A stretch of 17,829 nucleotides of DNA. It comes from an uncultured Eubacteriales bacterium (GTDB taxonomy: Bacteria; Bacillota; Clostridia; Oscillospirales; Butyricicoccaceae). The translations under genes were made by a program, and so were the position numbers. Shown one piece after another: positions 6,497-13,897 of this stretch; the first letter of the stretch is position 1; every line of letters begins with the position of its first letter. The stretch covers positions 1-17,829 of the forward strand of contig USML01000030.1 in the NCBI GenBank assembly GCA_900555855.1. Direction: 5' to 3'. The notes below the pieces were generated by a model. The model was not told where the DNA came from and made no database searches. It saw nothing but the letters and a program-made list of their open reading frames with translations.

Positions 6497-7708
6497 ATGA
6501 TCGCAAGGATCCGCGCAGGCGTTTTTTTCGGCGGCCCCAGCGTTGAGCATGAGGTTTCCGTCATCACGGCCATGCAGGCCATCGGGGCACTGGACCCGCA
6601 AAAATATCAGGTGATCCCCGTCTATGTGTCCAAAAACGGCGATTTTTACACCGGGGAGCATCTTTCCCGGCTGGAAAGCTTCCGGGATATCCCTGCCGCC
6701 ATTGCAAAGGCGACGCCGGTGCTGCTGGTCCGGGAGGGCAAGGATGCGGCGCTGATCCCCGCCCGGCCGAAGCGCTTCGGCAAAAATCCCGTGCAGGTGC
6801 TGGATGTGGCGCTGCCCATCTTCCACGGCACCGGCGGCGAGGACGGCGTCATGCAGGCGCAGTTTGAGCGGCTTGGCCTGCCCTACGCCGGGCCGAATGT
6901 GACCGCCAGCGCCATCGGCATGGACAAATGGGCCTCCAAGGCCCTGTTCCGCATGAGCGGGCTGCCCTGTCTGCCCGGGGCGCGGCTGCACAAAAGCGTC
7001 TACTACGCCGATCCTCAGCAGGCCGTCTCCCGGCTGGAGCAGGAGATCGGCTATCCCATGGTCATCAAGCCCTACAATCAGGGCAGCAGCGTCGGCATCC
7101 ACAAATGCCGGGACGCCGCCGCTCTGCAGGAGGGCCTGGAGGACGCTTTCCTTTACAGCGCCTTCGTCCTGGCGGAGCCTGCGGTGCAGCATCTGCGGGA
7201 GATCAACTGCGCCGTTTTGGGCGACGACGAAAGCGCCCGGGCCAGCGTCTGCGAGGAGCCGCTGAACGCCACGGACATTCTCACCTATGCCGACAAATAC
7301 CAGTCCGGCGGCAAGGGCAAGCTGGGCGGCAAGACCGGCGGCAGCAAGGGGATGCAGTCCCTTTCCCGTCAGGTGCCCGCGCCGATCTCTCCGGAGCTGA
7401 CGGCAAAGATCCGGCAGCTGGCCATAGACGCCTTCCACGCCATTGGCGCCGCAGGCTGCGCCCGCATCGACTTTTTGATGGACGGAGAGACCCAGGAGGT
7501 CTGGATCAACGAGATCAACACCATCCCCGGCTCGCTGGCCTTTTATCTCTGGGAGGCCTCCGGCCTGCCCTTCCCCCAGCTGATGGAGGAGCTTGTCTCG
7601 CTGGCGCTGAAGCGCCGCCGGGAGCAGAGCCTGCTGCACACCTCCTTCGAGACCAATCTGCTGCAGACCGCCAGCCTTGGCGGCTGCAAGACCGGGAAAA
7701 AGGTTTGA
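6497..7708 (+). CDS. ddl: D-alanine--D-alanine ligase family protein (ATP-grasp), divergent
   Basis: Ddl enzymes make the D-Ala-D-Ala dipeptide for peptidoglycan precursors. The 403-residue protein has the N-terminal GGPSVEHEVS motif with E18 in the place of the substrate-binding glutamate, FHGTGGEDGVMQ (109-120), the ATP-grasp lysine region VIKPYNQGSSVGI (189-201), and the metal-binding R323-ID and E339-INTIPG. It is longer than usual (about 300-370). The omega-loop region keeps a Tyr (ADKYQ) but then has a Gly/Lys-rich insert at 272-286, and after EINTIPG it reads SLAFYLW where canonical ligases have MTSHS. A C-terminal tail (about 380-403) includes FETNLLQ. The start has a GGGAGG site 9-10 bases upstream. 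It is the last gene of the operon, followed by a strong terminator. Family membership is sure; the identity of the second substrate (D-Ala or another) is not. Confidence 0.88.
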   Translation: MIARIRAGVFFGGPSVEHEVSVITAMQAIGALDPQKYQVIPVYVSKNGDFYTGEHLSRLESFRDIPAAIAKATPVLLVREGKDAALIPARPKRFGKNPVQVLDVALPIFHGTGGEDGVMQAQFERLGLPYAGPNVTASAIGMDKWASKALFRMSGLPCLPGARLHKSVYYADPQQAVSRLEQEIGYPMVIKPYNQGSSVGIHKCRDAAALQEGLEDAFLYSAFVLAEPAVQHLREINCAVLGDDESARASVCEEPLNATDILTYADKYQSGGKGKLGGKTGGSKGMQSLSRQVPAPISPELTAKIRQLAIDAFHAIGAAGCARIDFLMDGETQEVWINEINTIPGSLAFYLWEASGLPFPQLMEELVSLALKRRREQSLLHTSFETNLLQTASLGGCKTGKKV

Positions 7709-7716
7709 ATTTTATA

Positions 7717-7753
7717 AAAGCCGGCCCGCAAACGCGCTGCGGACCGGCTTTTT
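7717..7753. terminator. Strong bidirectional terminator
   Basis: AAAGCCGG (7717-7724) pairs with CCGGCTTT (7744-7751), with an inner CCGCA/TGCGG stem (7726-7730 with 7738-7742) and loop AACGCGC. TTTTT follows on the plus strand and TTTTATAAAA on the minus strand. It separates the convergent ddl and lipoprotein genes. Confidence 0.85.
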
Positions 7754-7768
7754 CATGTAATTTTTGAT

Positions 7769-9325
7769 TTATGCAAACCGCGCTTCCGCCGCCTGCAGCG
7801 CCTGAAGATAATCCATACCAAAGCGCTCCGGAAAGCGTTCATCTTCAAAAAACGCTTTCAGCACCGGATCCAGCCCGTTTTGCTCCGCAAGCAGATCCAT
7901 AATGAGCATCGCCTGAAAATAAGACAGCTCATTTCCGTCCGCATTCTGATAATTCCCGCCGACCTGCTCGTTTCGGCGGTCTGCGCAGGAGGTGACCACA
8001 GGGCGGAAGTCGTCTGCCCCCAGCTGCTCCGCCCGGGTCCGCAGCAGGCCCATCCCCCGGAAGCAGATCAGCTGCGCAGGATCCGTTTTTCCGCCATGCG
8101 TCCGGCAATAGTCCGTCAGCAGCAGGCCGACGGTCTTGCTGGGGCTGTCGGCAATGGCGCTGTAATCCAGCGTCAGCAGCGCCTGATAGGGGTCTCCCGC
8201 AAAGGGGCTACCCGCAAAGCAGGAAAGATAAGTGGCCATGCCCTCCTGCGTCCAGATAGGGTCCCGCCCCGGCTCCCGCTCCAGCAGGAAATGAATCGTC
8301 TCATGAATCCAGTCCGTCAGCCGGCCCACGGTAAGTCGGCCCGGCCGGCTTGCCATGCTTTCGCCCCCGGTGGAAAAGGAGACGATCATGGGCTGATGCC
8401 ATTGCACCGAAAGCCGTTCAAAGGCGTCCGGTGCATGATCCTTCAGATAACAGGAAAGCGCCTGCATCCCCTCTGCATATTGATCCAGCGCCCGCCAGAC
8501 CTCCTCCGGCGCGGAAAAATCCCGGATCGGCAAAAACCGGTATCCATGCGTCCCGACGCAGATCACCAGTGGATAAGGATAGGCTCTGCGATAGATCGCA
8601 TTTTCAAAAAAAGCGACACCGTAGGGGTTTTGATATTCTGCAGAAACGCCAATGGAGCGCAGCCAGTCATTGCGGTCCTCCTCCGAAAAGGCCGAAGCCC
8701 GCGCCCGCTCCAATCCGCCGTTTTCCAGCAGATAGCGCACCAGCTGCGCCGCGGTGCTTCTGGCCATCCGCAGCGTCTCCGCGCCGGCGAAATCCTCGGT
8801 CAGATAAGCCGCCATCAGCGAAAGCACCGGGAGATGCTCCGCCGATCTGTAATATTCCGCCAGCTCCTCCGCCGATGGCATTTCCTCTGGAAAGGCGCAC
8901 AGCATCAGCCCCGTCAGGATCCCAAAATCCTGCAGGGCATAGCGTTCCTCCAGCAGCCGCAGGCGGTATTCTCCCGAACGGATCTGCCCCGGCGTACAGC
9001 AGAAGACCGCCGCATCCATTCCATATCGCTCTGCCGTGGGCGCATCGGCAAGGCAGACGACAATGGCACCGCCCGTGCCACCCACGGTCCGGTCGGCCTG
9101 CTCCACATCCCTTCGGATCTGCAGCTCCAGCGCCGCGCGGTCTGCTTCGGAGAGCAAGCCCGTCTGCACATAAAGCGTCCCCCATTCCGCAGGGAATTCC
9201 GCCGCATCAAAGGGCGGCTGCGCTTTTGTTTGTCCCTCCGGCTCCGCTGAAGTCTTACCGGTGCAGCCGCAGCACAGCAAAAGCAGCAGCCCCGCCAACA
9301 GCCGGGCCGCCCACCGTCCGGCCAT
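7769..9325 (-). CDS. Putative lipoprotein with HExxH zinc-metallopeptidase motif
   Basis: I do not recognise a named family. The 518-residue protein starts MAGRWAARLLAGLLLLLCCGC, a lipoprotein signal with the likely lipidated cysteine at 21; positions -3 and -2 are Cys, so the lipobox is not ideal. The exported part has no further membrane segment. Residues 341-345 read HETIH, the zinc-binding HExxH motif, in TDWIHETIHFLLE, and WTQEGMATYLS follows with E361 as a possible third ligand. This pattern occurs in gluzincin-type peptidases, although the 15-residue gap between the motifs is short. The start at 9325 is chosen over an upstream in-frame ATG (9418) because the signal peptide begins there and GGGGGAAAGGG precedes it. 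It stands alone, with its own promoter (9390-9418) and a terminator on each side. A role as a surface peptidase is inferred; activity is unproven. Confidence 0.8.
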   Translation of the reverse strand: MAGRWAARLLAGLLLLLCCGCTGKTSAEPEGQTKAQPPFDAAEFPAEWGTLYVQTGLLSEADRAALELQIRRDVEQADRTVGGTGGAIVVCLADAPTAERYGMDAAVFCCTPGQIRSGEYRLRLLEERYALQDFGILTGLMLCAFPEEMPSAEELAEYYRSAEHLPVLSLMAAYLTEDFAGAETLRMARSTAAQLVRYLLENGGLERARASAFSEEDRNDWLRSIGVSAEYQNPYGVAFFENAIYRRAYPYPLVICVGTHGYRFLPIRDFSAPEEVWRALDQYAEGMQALSCYLKDHAPDAFERLSVQWHQPMIVSFSTGGESMASRPGRLTVGRLTDWIHETIHFLLEREPGRDPIWTQEGMATYLSCFAGSPFAGDPYQALLTLDYSAIADSPSKTVGLLLTDYCRTHGGKTDPAQLICFRGMGLLRTRAEQLGADDFRPVVTSCADRRNEQVGGNYQNADGNELSYFQAMLIMDLLAEQNGLDPVLKAFFEDERFPERFGMDYLQALQAAEARFA

Positions 9326-9389
9326 AACCCTTTCCCCCTTTCCTTTTTTCGTATCAAAACCTATATGCAGGCAGGTTTTATCTGAAATT

Positions 9390-9418
9390 ATTTTACTGTA
9401 AATTGCATGAAATCGCAA
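9390..9418 (-). promoter_or_regulatory. Sigma-A promoter for the lipoprotein gene
   Basis: On the minus strand TTGCGA (9418-9413) and TAAAAT (9395-9390) are 17 bases apart. The leader to the ATG at 9325 would be about 58 bases. Confidence 0.55.
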
Positions 9419-9483
9419 GTCTTTCCTTTTTGTAAAAAATGACGATACTTCTGCTATAAAAACAGACCAAACCCAAAAGCAAG

Positions 9484-9511
9484 AAAAAAGGCGCGGCTGC
9501 CCGCGCCTTTT
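9484..9511 (-). terminator. Terminator of the buk-ptb operon
   Basis: GGCGCGG (9490-9496) pairs with CCGCGCC (9501-9507) around the loop CTGC. Read leftward the hairpin is followed by TTTTTTCTT. It also has TTTT on the plus-strand side, but no rightward gene ends here. It separates ptb from the leftward lipoprotein gene. Confidence 0.8.
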
Positions 9512-9570
9512 GCTTCTGTTTTTCTGCGGACAAAGCGTTTTTCTGCTGCAGAGCCGCCATTTCAGATGCT

Positions 9571-10491
9571 TCAGTTGTCCAGATGCTTTTCCTTGCGGCT
9601 GACCACCGTTCCCAGTGCGATGGAGGCCAGCTTGCTTTCCGCGCTGTCGGAGCGGGATACCAGAATGATGGGGACCCGCGCCCCCACGATCATGCCGGCG
9701 GCCCGTGCGCCGCCCAGGCAGAGGGCGGTCTTATAGATGGCGTTGCCCATCTCATAATTGGTCACCAGCAGAATGTCGGCGTCTCCGGCGCCGGGGGCGT
9801 CATAATGCTTGTGCCGGCAGGCCTCCCGGCTCAGAGCCAGATCCACAGAAAGCGGTCCGATCACATCCATGTGATAGGGCGCCCAATGGCCCTTCATGGC
9901 AGCCATGGCAGCAGCGTCCACCGTGCCCTGGATCTTGGGATTCACTGTCTCCGCGCCGCAGACGCAGGAGCAATTGATATGCTCATAGCCCAGACACTGG
10001 AGCACATGGGCGGCGTTTTCCAATATCTGCACCTTTTTGACCAGATCGGGGAAGGTATTCATCCCGCCGTCGGTCATCAGCAGCATCTTGGGATAGAGCT
10101 TCGCTTCAAAGAGCATGATGTGGCTCAGCAGTCGGTTGGTGCGCAGGTTGGCCTCCTTGGAAAGGACGGCCCGCATCAGGTCTGCCGTGCCGATGATGCC
10201 CTTCATCAAAAAGTCCGCCTTGCCCTCCGTCACCAGCTGAACGGCCACCCGGGCACACTCCAGATCCCCGTGGGCCGGGACGATCTGATAAGCCTTGGGA
10301 TCCTCGCCCAGCTCCCGGAGGATCCGGTCGATCTTTTCCTCGTCGCCCACCAGCAGCGGCGTGACGATCTCCGACCGGCTGGCCATGACCACGGCCTCCA
10401 AAACCGCCTTGTCATGGGCGGCGGCCACGGCCAGAACGCCGGCCTCATCCTCCACGGCGGCGGCTACGATAGCATCCAGCGATCTCAGCAT
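9571..10491 (-). CDS. ptb: Phosphate butyryltransferase (phosphotransacylase family)
   Basis: The enzyme exchanges CoA for phosphate on butyryl-CoA (or a related short or branched acyl-CoA) to give acyl phosphate, the substrate of the adjacent kinase. The 306-residue length is normal for Ptb and shorter than most phosphate acetyltransferases. Family motifs seen include FLMKGIIGTADLMRAVL (about 94-110), SHIMLFE (123-129), TDGGMN (140-145) and a C-terminal LLVTNYEMGNAIYK stretch. The ATG at 10491 follows an AGGGGG site. It starts 13 bases after the stop of buk, so translation is closely linked. Preference for butyryl against acetyl or branched acyl groups is inferred from the partner gene. The order here is buk then ptb, the reverse of the well-known ptb-buk order of Clostridium acetobutylicum. 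Confidence 0.9.
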   Translation of the reverse strand: MLRSLDAIVAAAVEDEAGVLAVAAAHDKAVLEAVVMASRSEIVTPLLVGDEEKIDRILRELGEDPKAYQIVPAHGDLECARVAVQLVTEGKADFLMKGIIGTADLMRAVLSKEANLRTNRLLSHIMLFEAKLYPKMLLMTDGGMNTFPDLVKKVQILENAAHVLQCLGYEHINCSCVCGAETVNPKIQGTVDAAAMAAMKGHWAPYHMDVIGPLSVDLALSREACRHKHYDAPGAGDADILLVTNYEMGNAIYKTALCLGGARAAGMIVGARVPIILVSRSDSAESKLASIALGTVVSRKEKHLDN

Positions 10492-10504
10492 AGTTTCTTC
10501 CCCC

Positions 10505-11560
10505 TTAAAACTTTTTTGCCTGCTCCTGCCCCAGGAGCACCCGCAGCGCCCCCTGCGCCAGCGAGAGCATCTCCGCCTCGCCGGGCAGCACTAAAACAGG
10601 GGCGATCCGATGCACATAGCTGTCCACCAGAGCGCAAAGCCGCTTGGAATAGGCCATGCCGCCGGTAAGGACGATGGCGTCTACCTGAAAATGCAGCACG
10701 GCAGACAGCGCGGCGATGTCCTTGGACAGCTGATAGGCCAGCGCCTCAAAAATCAGCTTCGCCTCCGCATTGTCCTCCTCAAAGGCCATTTTTTCCACCG
10801 TGCGGAAATCCCGCGTGTTCAGATAGGAGACGATGCCGGAGCCGGTGTCCAGCTGCCGGAGGACCTCCTCCTTGGAGCGGCCGGAAAAGCAAAGCTCTAC
10901 CACCTGATGGACGGGCAGCCCGCCGGGCCGGTCCATAGAAAAACAGCCCTCGTCAAAAATGTTGCTCACATCCACCGCCCGGCCGTGCTGGTGAGCCGCG
11001 GAGGTGATGCCGCCGCCCAGATGGGAGACCACCAGGTCGCACTCCTCATACCGCTTGCCCAGCAGGGCTGCAGCCTTCCGGGCCATGCCCCGATGGTTCA
11101 GCGCGTGGAAATAGCTCTCCCGCACCATGCCCTTCTGCCCCGTCACCCGGGCCACATCGGTGATCTCGTCCACCGACACCGGGTCTACAAAGAAGCAGGG
11201 GAGCGCCGTCCCCCGGGCCAGCTCCCAGGCCAGCAGCGCGCCCAGATTGGAGGCGTGTTCGTGGCGGGCGTGGCGCATGGCCTCCACCACATCCTCGTCC
11301 ACCCGGTAGGTGCCTGCCGCCACAGGCTTGGTAAAGCCGCCCCGGGCACTGATGGCATCCAGATCTGCGATCTGATAGCCCGCCTTGTCCAGAGCGGCCA
11401 GGATCATATGCTTCCGATAATCCAGCTGATCCAGCACTGTTTTGTAAGGGGCCAGATCCGCCGGCTCATGGCTGATGCTTTCCGAATAGATCGGCTCCTC
11501 GTCCCGGAAGATGGCGATCTTCGTGGAGGTGGAGCCGGGATTGATCACAAGAATTTTCAT
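10505..11560 (-). CDS. buk: Butyrate kinase
   Basis: The enzyme converts butyryl phosphate and ADP to butyrate and ATP, the last step of one fermentative butyrate route. The 351-residue protein is an acetate-kinase/ASKHA-fold kinase with the N-terminal phosphate motif NPGSTSTKIA (7-16), HALNH (152-156), SHLGGGIT (179-186), MDRPGGLP (209-216) and the late adenosine motif LTGGMAYS. Length and motifs fit Buk, which is shorter than AckA (about 400). GGAGGG lies 6 bases before the ATG at 11560. It is the first gene of the buk-ptb operon, with a near-consensus promoter 34 bases upstream. A role in branched-chain acyl phosphate use is the main alternative. Confidence 0.93.
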   Translation of the reverse strand: MKILVINPGSTSTKIAIFRDEEPIYSESISHEPADLAPYKTVLDQLDYRKHMILAALDKAGYQIADLDAISARGGFTKPVAAGTYRVDEDVVEAMRHARHEHASNLGALLAWELARGTALPCFFVDPVSVDEITDVARVTGQKGMVRESYFHALNHRGMARKAAALLGKRYEECDLVVSHLGGGITSAAHQHGRAVDVSNIFDEGCFSMDRPGGLPVHQVVELCFSGRSKEEVLRQLDTGSGIVSYLNTRDFRTVEKMAFEEDNAEAKLIFEALAYQLSKDIAALSAVLHFQVDAIVLTGGMAYSKRLCALVDSYVHRIAPVLVLPGEAEMLSLAQGALRVLLGQEQAKKF

Positions 11561-11593
11561 AGGTGACCCTCCTGTCTTTTTCCGTTCGCTTTT

Positions 11594-11622
11594 ATTCTAA
11601 AACGCAAGTCGACGATTGTCAA
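11594..11622 (-). promoter_or_regulatory. Strong sigma-A promoter for buk-ptb
   Basis: On the minus strand a perfect TTGACA (11622-11617) and TAGAAT (11599-11594) are separated by exactly 17 bases. The leader is about 25-30 bases. The near-consensus match implies high constitutive expression, fitting a main energy pathway. Confidence 0.78.
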
Positions 11623-11692
11623 CCTGTCCCGCACAATTTCGTTAAATTTTTGCCATTATGCGCATTTTTCTTCTTCCTGTGCAGATTCTTTC

Positions 11693-11721
11693 TTGCAACT
11701 GCCGCCGGTTCCGTATAAAAT
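11693..11721 (+). promoter_or_regulatory. Sigma-A promoter for the two-component system
   Basis: TTGCAA (11693-11698) and TAAAAT (11716-11721) are 17 bases apart; an overlapping TATAAA lies at 11714-11719. The AAAGGAGG site at 11743-11750 and ATG at 11758 follow at a normal distance. No repeat like the one before the symporter gene was seen here. Confidence 0.62.
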
Positions 11722-11757
11722 GGAAAGAGTACACTGCAGATTAAAGGAGGTCCCGCC

Positions 11758-12435
11758 ATGATCTATCTGCTGGAAGACGAAAGCAGCATCCGGGAGCTTG
11801 TGATCTACGCGCTGAACAGCGCCGGCTTCCACGCGGAAGGCTTCGACACGCCCTCCGCCTTTTGGAGCGCCCTCTCCCGGCAAACGCCGGAGCTGGTGCT
11901 GCTGGACATCATGCTGCCGGAGGAAGACGGGCTTTCCGTCCTGAAAAAGCTCCGCGCCGCCCGGGAGACCGCCCTGACGCCGGTGATCATGCTCACGGCC
12001 CGGGGCAGCGAATATGACAAGGTGCTGGGGCTGGAGCTGGGGGCGGACGATTATCTGCCCAAGCCCTTCGGGATGATGGAGCTGCTGGCCCGGGTCAAGG
12101 CCCTGCTGCGGCGGGCCGGGCAGCGCGGCAGACCGGAGGAATATCGGATCGACGGCCTGCGGGTCTGTCCGGAGACCCGTCTCGTCCAGGCAGACGGCCA
12201 GGACATTGCGCTGACGCTGAAGGAATTTGAGCTGCTCTGCATGCTGCTCCGGGCCGGCGGCCGGGTCCTCACCCGGGACCAGCTGCTGGAGGAGATCTGG
12301 GGCTATGCCTTTGACGGCGAGAGCCGCACGGTGGATGTGCATATCCGCACCCTGCGGCAGAAGCTGGGCCCCGCCGGCGACTGCATCGAGACTGTCCGCG
12401 GCGTGGGCTATAAGATCGGAGGGAGCCGGGCATGA
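11758..12435 (+). CDS. OmpR/PhoB-family response regulator
   Basis: This is a 225-residue two-component regulator. The receiver domain (about 1-115) has acidic pocket E6/D7, phosphoacceptor D50 in LVLLDIMLP, switch T80 in MLTARG and K102 in PKPF. The winged-helix DNA-binding domain (about 127-223) has LTLKEFELLCMLL, the recognition helix RTVDVHIRTLRQKLG and the wing end VRGVGYKI. Its stop codon overlaps the kinase start (ATGA), so the two are translationally coupled. The genes after it are the kinase and a Na+/phosphate symporter whose promoter carries 11-bp-register direct repeats, the kind of site PhoB and PhoP bind. I therefore infer a PhoB/PhoP-like regulator of phosphate supply; the sequence alone would only say OmpR family. 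Confidence 0.93.
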   Translation: MIYLLEDESSIRELVIYALNSAGFHAEGFDTPSAFWSALSRQTPELVLLDIMLPEEDGLSVLKKLRAARETALTPVIMLTARGSEYDKVLGLELGADDYLPKPFGMMELLARVKALLRRAGQRGRPEEYRIDGLRVCPETRLVQADGQDIALTLKEFELLCMLLRAGGRVLTRDQLLEEIWGYAFDGESRTVDVHIRTLRQKLGPAGDCIETVRGVGYKIGGSRA

Positions 12436-13793
12436 GACGCGCCATCTTCAAAAGCATTTTCTACACCGCCATGGCGGTGTTTCTTCTGAGCCTGCTGTGC
12501 GTCAGTCTGGTGCTTTTCCCCTATTCCGCCCGACAGCAGAAGCGCAGTCTGGAGGATACCGGCCAGGTCCTGGCGGCCATGGCCAACCACAGCCCGGAGC
12601 TTCTGGCCCAGACGCTTCCCTATTACGGCGGGAGCCGGCTCCGGGTCACCCTGCTTTCCCACACGGGCGAGGTCCTGCTGGACACGCAGGCAGATCCCGC
12701 CGCCATGGAAAACCACGCCCAGCGGGAGGAATTCCGTCAGGCGCTGGCGCAGGGCCAGGGCGAGAGCACCCGCTATTCCAGTACGCTCTCGGAAAAAACC
12801 GTCAACTACGCCGTCCTGCTGGAAAACGGCAGCGTTTTGCGGGTCTCGGGAGATTTTTCCGCCCAGACGGCCCTTGCCATCAGCCTGTTCACCCCCTGCC
12901 TGCTGGTGCTGGCGCTGGCGCTGGTGCTTTCCTTCCTGCTGGCGGCCCGGGTCTCCCGCAAGATCACCCAGCCGCTGGGCAAGATCGACCTGCGCAACCC
13001 GGACGACCGGGAGGTCTATGACGAGCTGCGGCCGCTGGTCCAGCGGATCAGCGCGCAGAACCGGGAGATCCAGCACAAGGTGGAGGAGCTGAAGGCAGAG
13101 CACGCCCGGCAGGACGATATGCGCCGGGAATTCACCGCCAATGTCTCCCACGAGCTGAAAACGCCCCTGACCTCCATCTCCGGCTATGCGGAGCTGATGC
13201 AGAACGGCATGGTCCGTCAGGAAGACATTTCCCGGTTTTCCGGCGTGATCTACCACGAGGCCCAGCGGATGATCGTTCTGGTGAACGATATCATCCGGCT
13301 CTCCCGGCTGGACGACAAGGACATCCGGGAGGAGACTCTGCCGGTGGATCTGTTCCAGGTCTGCGAGGAGACCCTTTCCACCCTGAAGCCTGCGGCGGAG
13401 GAGCGAAAGATCGCCCTGCACCTTACCGGCGCTTCCGCGGTCTTCCCCGGCGTGCGGCACATCGTGGACGAGATCGTCTATAACCTCTGCGACAACGCCA
13501 TCCGCTACAACAAGCCGGAGGGCAGCGTGTTTGTCTCGGCGGAGGCCAGGGACGGCTTCGCGGTGCTCACCGTCCGGGATACGGGCATCGGCATCCCGGA
13601 GGCGGAGCTGGGCCGCATCTTTGAGCGGTTTTATCAGGTGGACAAGAGCCATTCCAAAGAGGTCGGCGGAACGGGCCTTGGCCTTTCCATCGTCAAGCAC
13701 GGCGCAGCCTGCCTGGGCGCGGAGGTCCAGGTCTCCAGTCAGGAGGGCGAGGGCTCCTGCTTCACCGTCCGCTTTCCCCAGCAGGCCCGCTGA
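12432..13793 (+). CDS. Sensor histidine kinase (PhoR-like by context)
   Basis: This 453-residue membrane kinase is the partner of the preceding regulator. It has an N-terminal membrane segment (about 9-30), an extracytoplasmic region of about 115 residues, a second membrane segment (about 148-172) and a linker rich in charged residues that probably forms a coiled coil (195-230). The HisKA motif is FTANVSHELKTPLTSISGY with phosphoacceptor H240. The catalytic domain has the N box NLCDNAIRYN (351-360), DTGIGIP (383-389), RIFERFYQVD and GGTGLGLSIVKH (412-423). No PAS domain between the second membrane segment and HisKA was evident. All residues needed for kinase activity are visible. A phosphate-starvation role is inferred from the downstream symporter and its operator-like repeats. 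Confidence 0.93.
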   Translation: MRRAIFKSIFYTAMAVFLLSLLCVSLVLFPYSARQQKRSLEDTGQVLAAMANHSPELLAQTLPYYGGSRLRVTLLSHTGEVLLDTQADPAAMENHAQREEFRQALAQGQGESTRYSSTLSEKTVNYAVLLENGSVLRVSGDFSAQTALAISLFTPCLLVLALALVLSFLLAARVSRKITQPLGKIDLRNPDDREVYDELRPLVQRISAQNREIQHKVEELKAEHARQDDMRREFTANVSHELKTPLTSISGYAELMQNGMVRQEDISRFSGVIYHEAQRMIVLVNDIIRLSRLDDKDIREETLPVDLFQVCEETLSTLKPAAEERKIALHLTGASAVFPGVRHIVDEIVYNLCDNAIRYNKPEGSVFVSAEARDGFAVLTVRDTGIGIPEAELGRIFERFYQVDKSHSKEVGGTGLGLSIVKHGAACLGAEVQVSSQEGEGSCFTVRFPQQAR

Positions 13794-13802
13794 ACCGGCC
13801 CA

Positions 13803-13844
13803 TGATTTTACGCGGATTTAACACAGCGCTCTTTTGGATTTAAC
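13803..13844 (+). promoter_or_regulatory. Predicted Pho-box-like operator
   Basis: Three copies of a 9-base element occur in 11-bp register: TGATTTTAC at 13803-13811, GGATTTAAC at 13814-13822 and GGATTTAAC at 13836-13844. The step is 11 bp, then 22 bp. The cores TTTACG, TTAACA and TTAACC (starting at 13807, 13818 and 13840) fit the TT(A/C/T)A(C/T)A repeat bound by Bacillus PhoP. The last copy ends 10 bases before the -10 box of the symporter gene, as in PhoB-activated promoters. The slot at 13825-13833 has no match. Confidence 0.62.
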
Positions 13845-13854
13845 CTTCATCCGA

Positions 13855-13860
13855 TATACT
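13855..13860 (+). promoter_or_regulatory. -10 box of the symporter promoter
   Basis: TATACT lies 37 bases before the start codon. The -35 position at 17-base spacing (13832-13837) reads TTTTGG, a weak match that overlaps the last operator repeat. This fits a promoter that depends on an activator. Confidence 0.55.
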
Positions 13861-13897
13861 GGTTCTTATGTAAAAACGACTGCAAGGAGGCAGAGAC

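Noticed and set aside
7880..9250. 456-codon rightward open frame opposite the lipoprotein gene
   Set aside because: Arg/Pro/Gln-rich with no recognisable domain; the leftward frame has a signal peptide, ribosome site, promoter and HExxH motif.
3663..13793. Vancomycin-resistance-like cluster (ligase, MurF, carboxypeptidase, two-component system)
   Set aside because: The parts are scattered over several operons and strands, there is no vanH, vanX or serine racemase, and the two-component pair sits with a phosphate symporter and Pho-box-like repeats.
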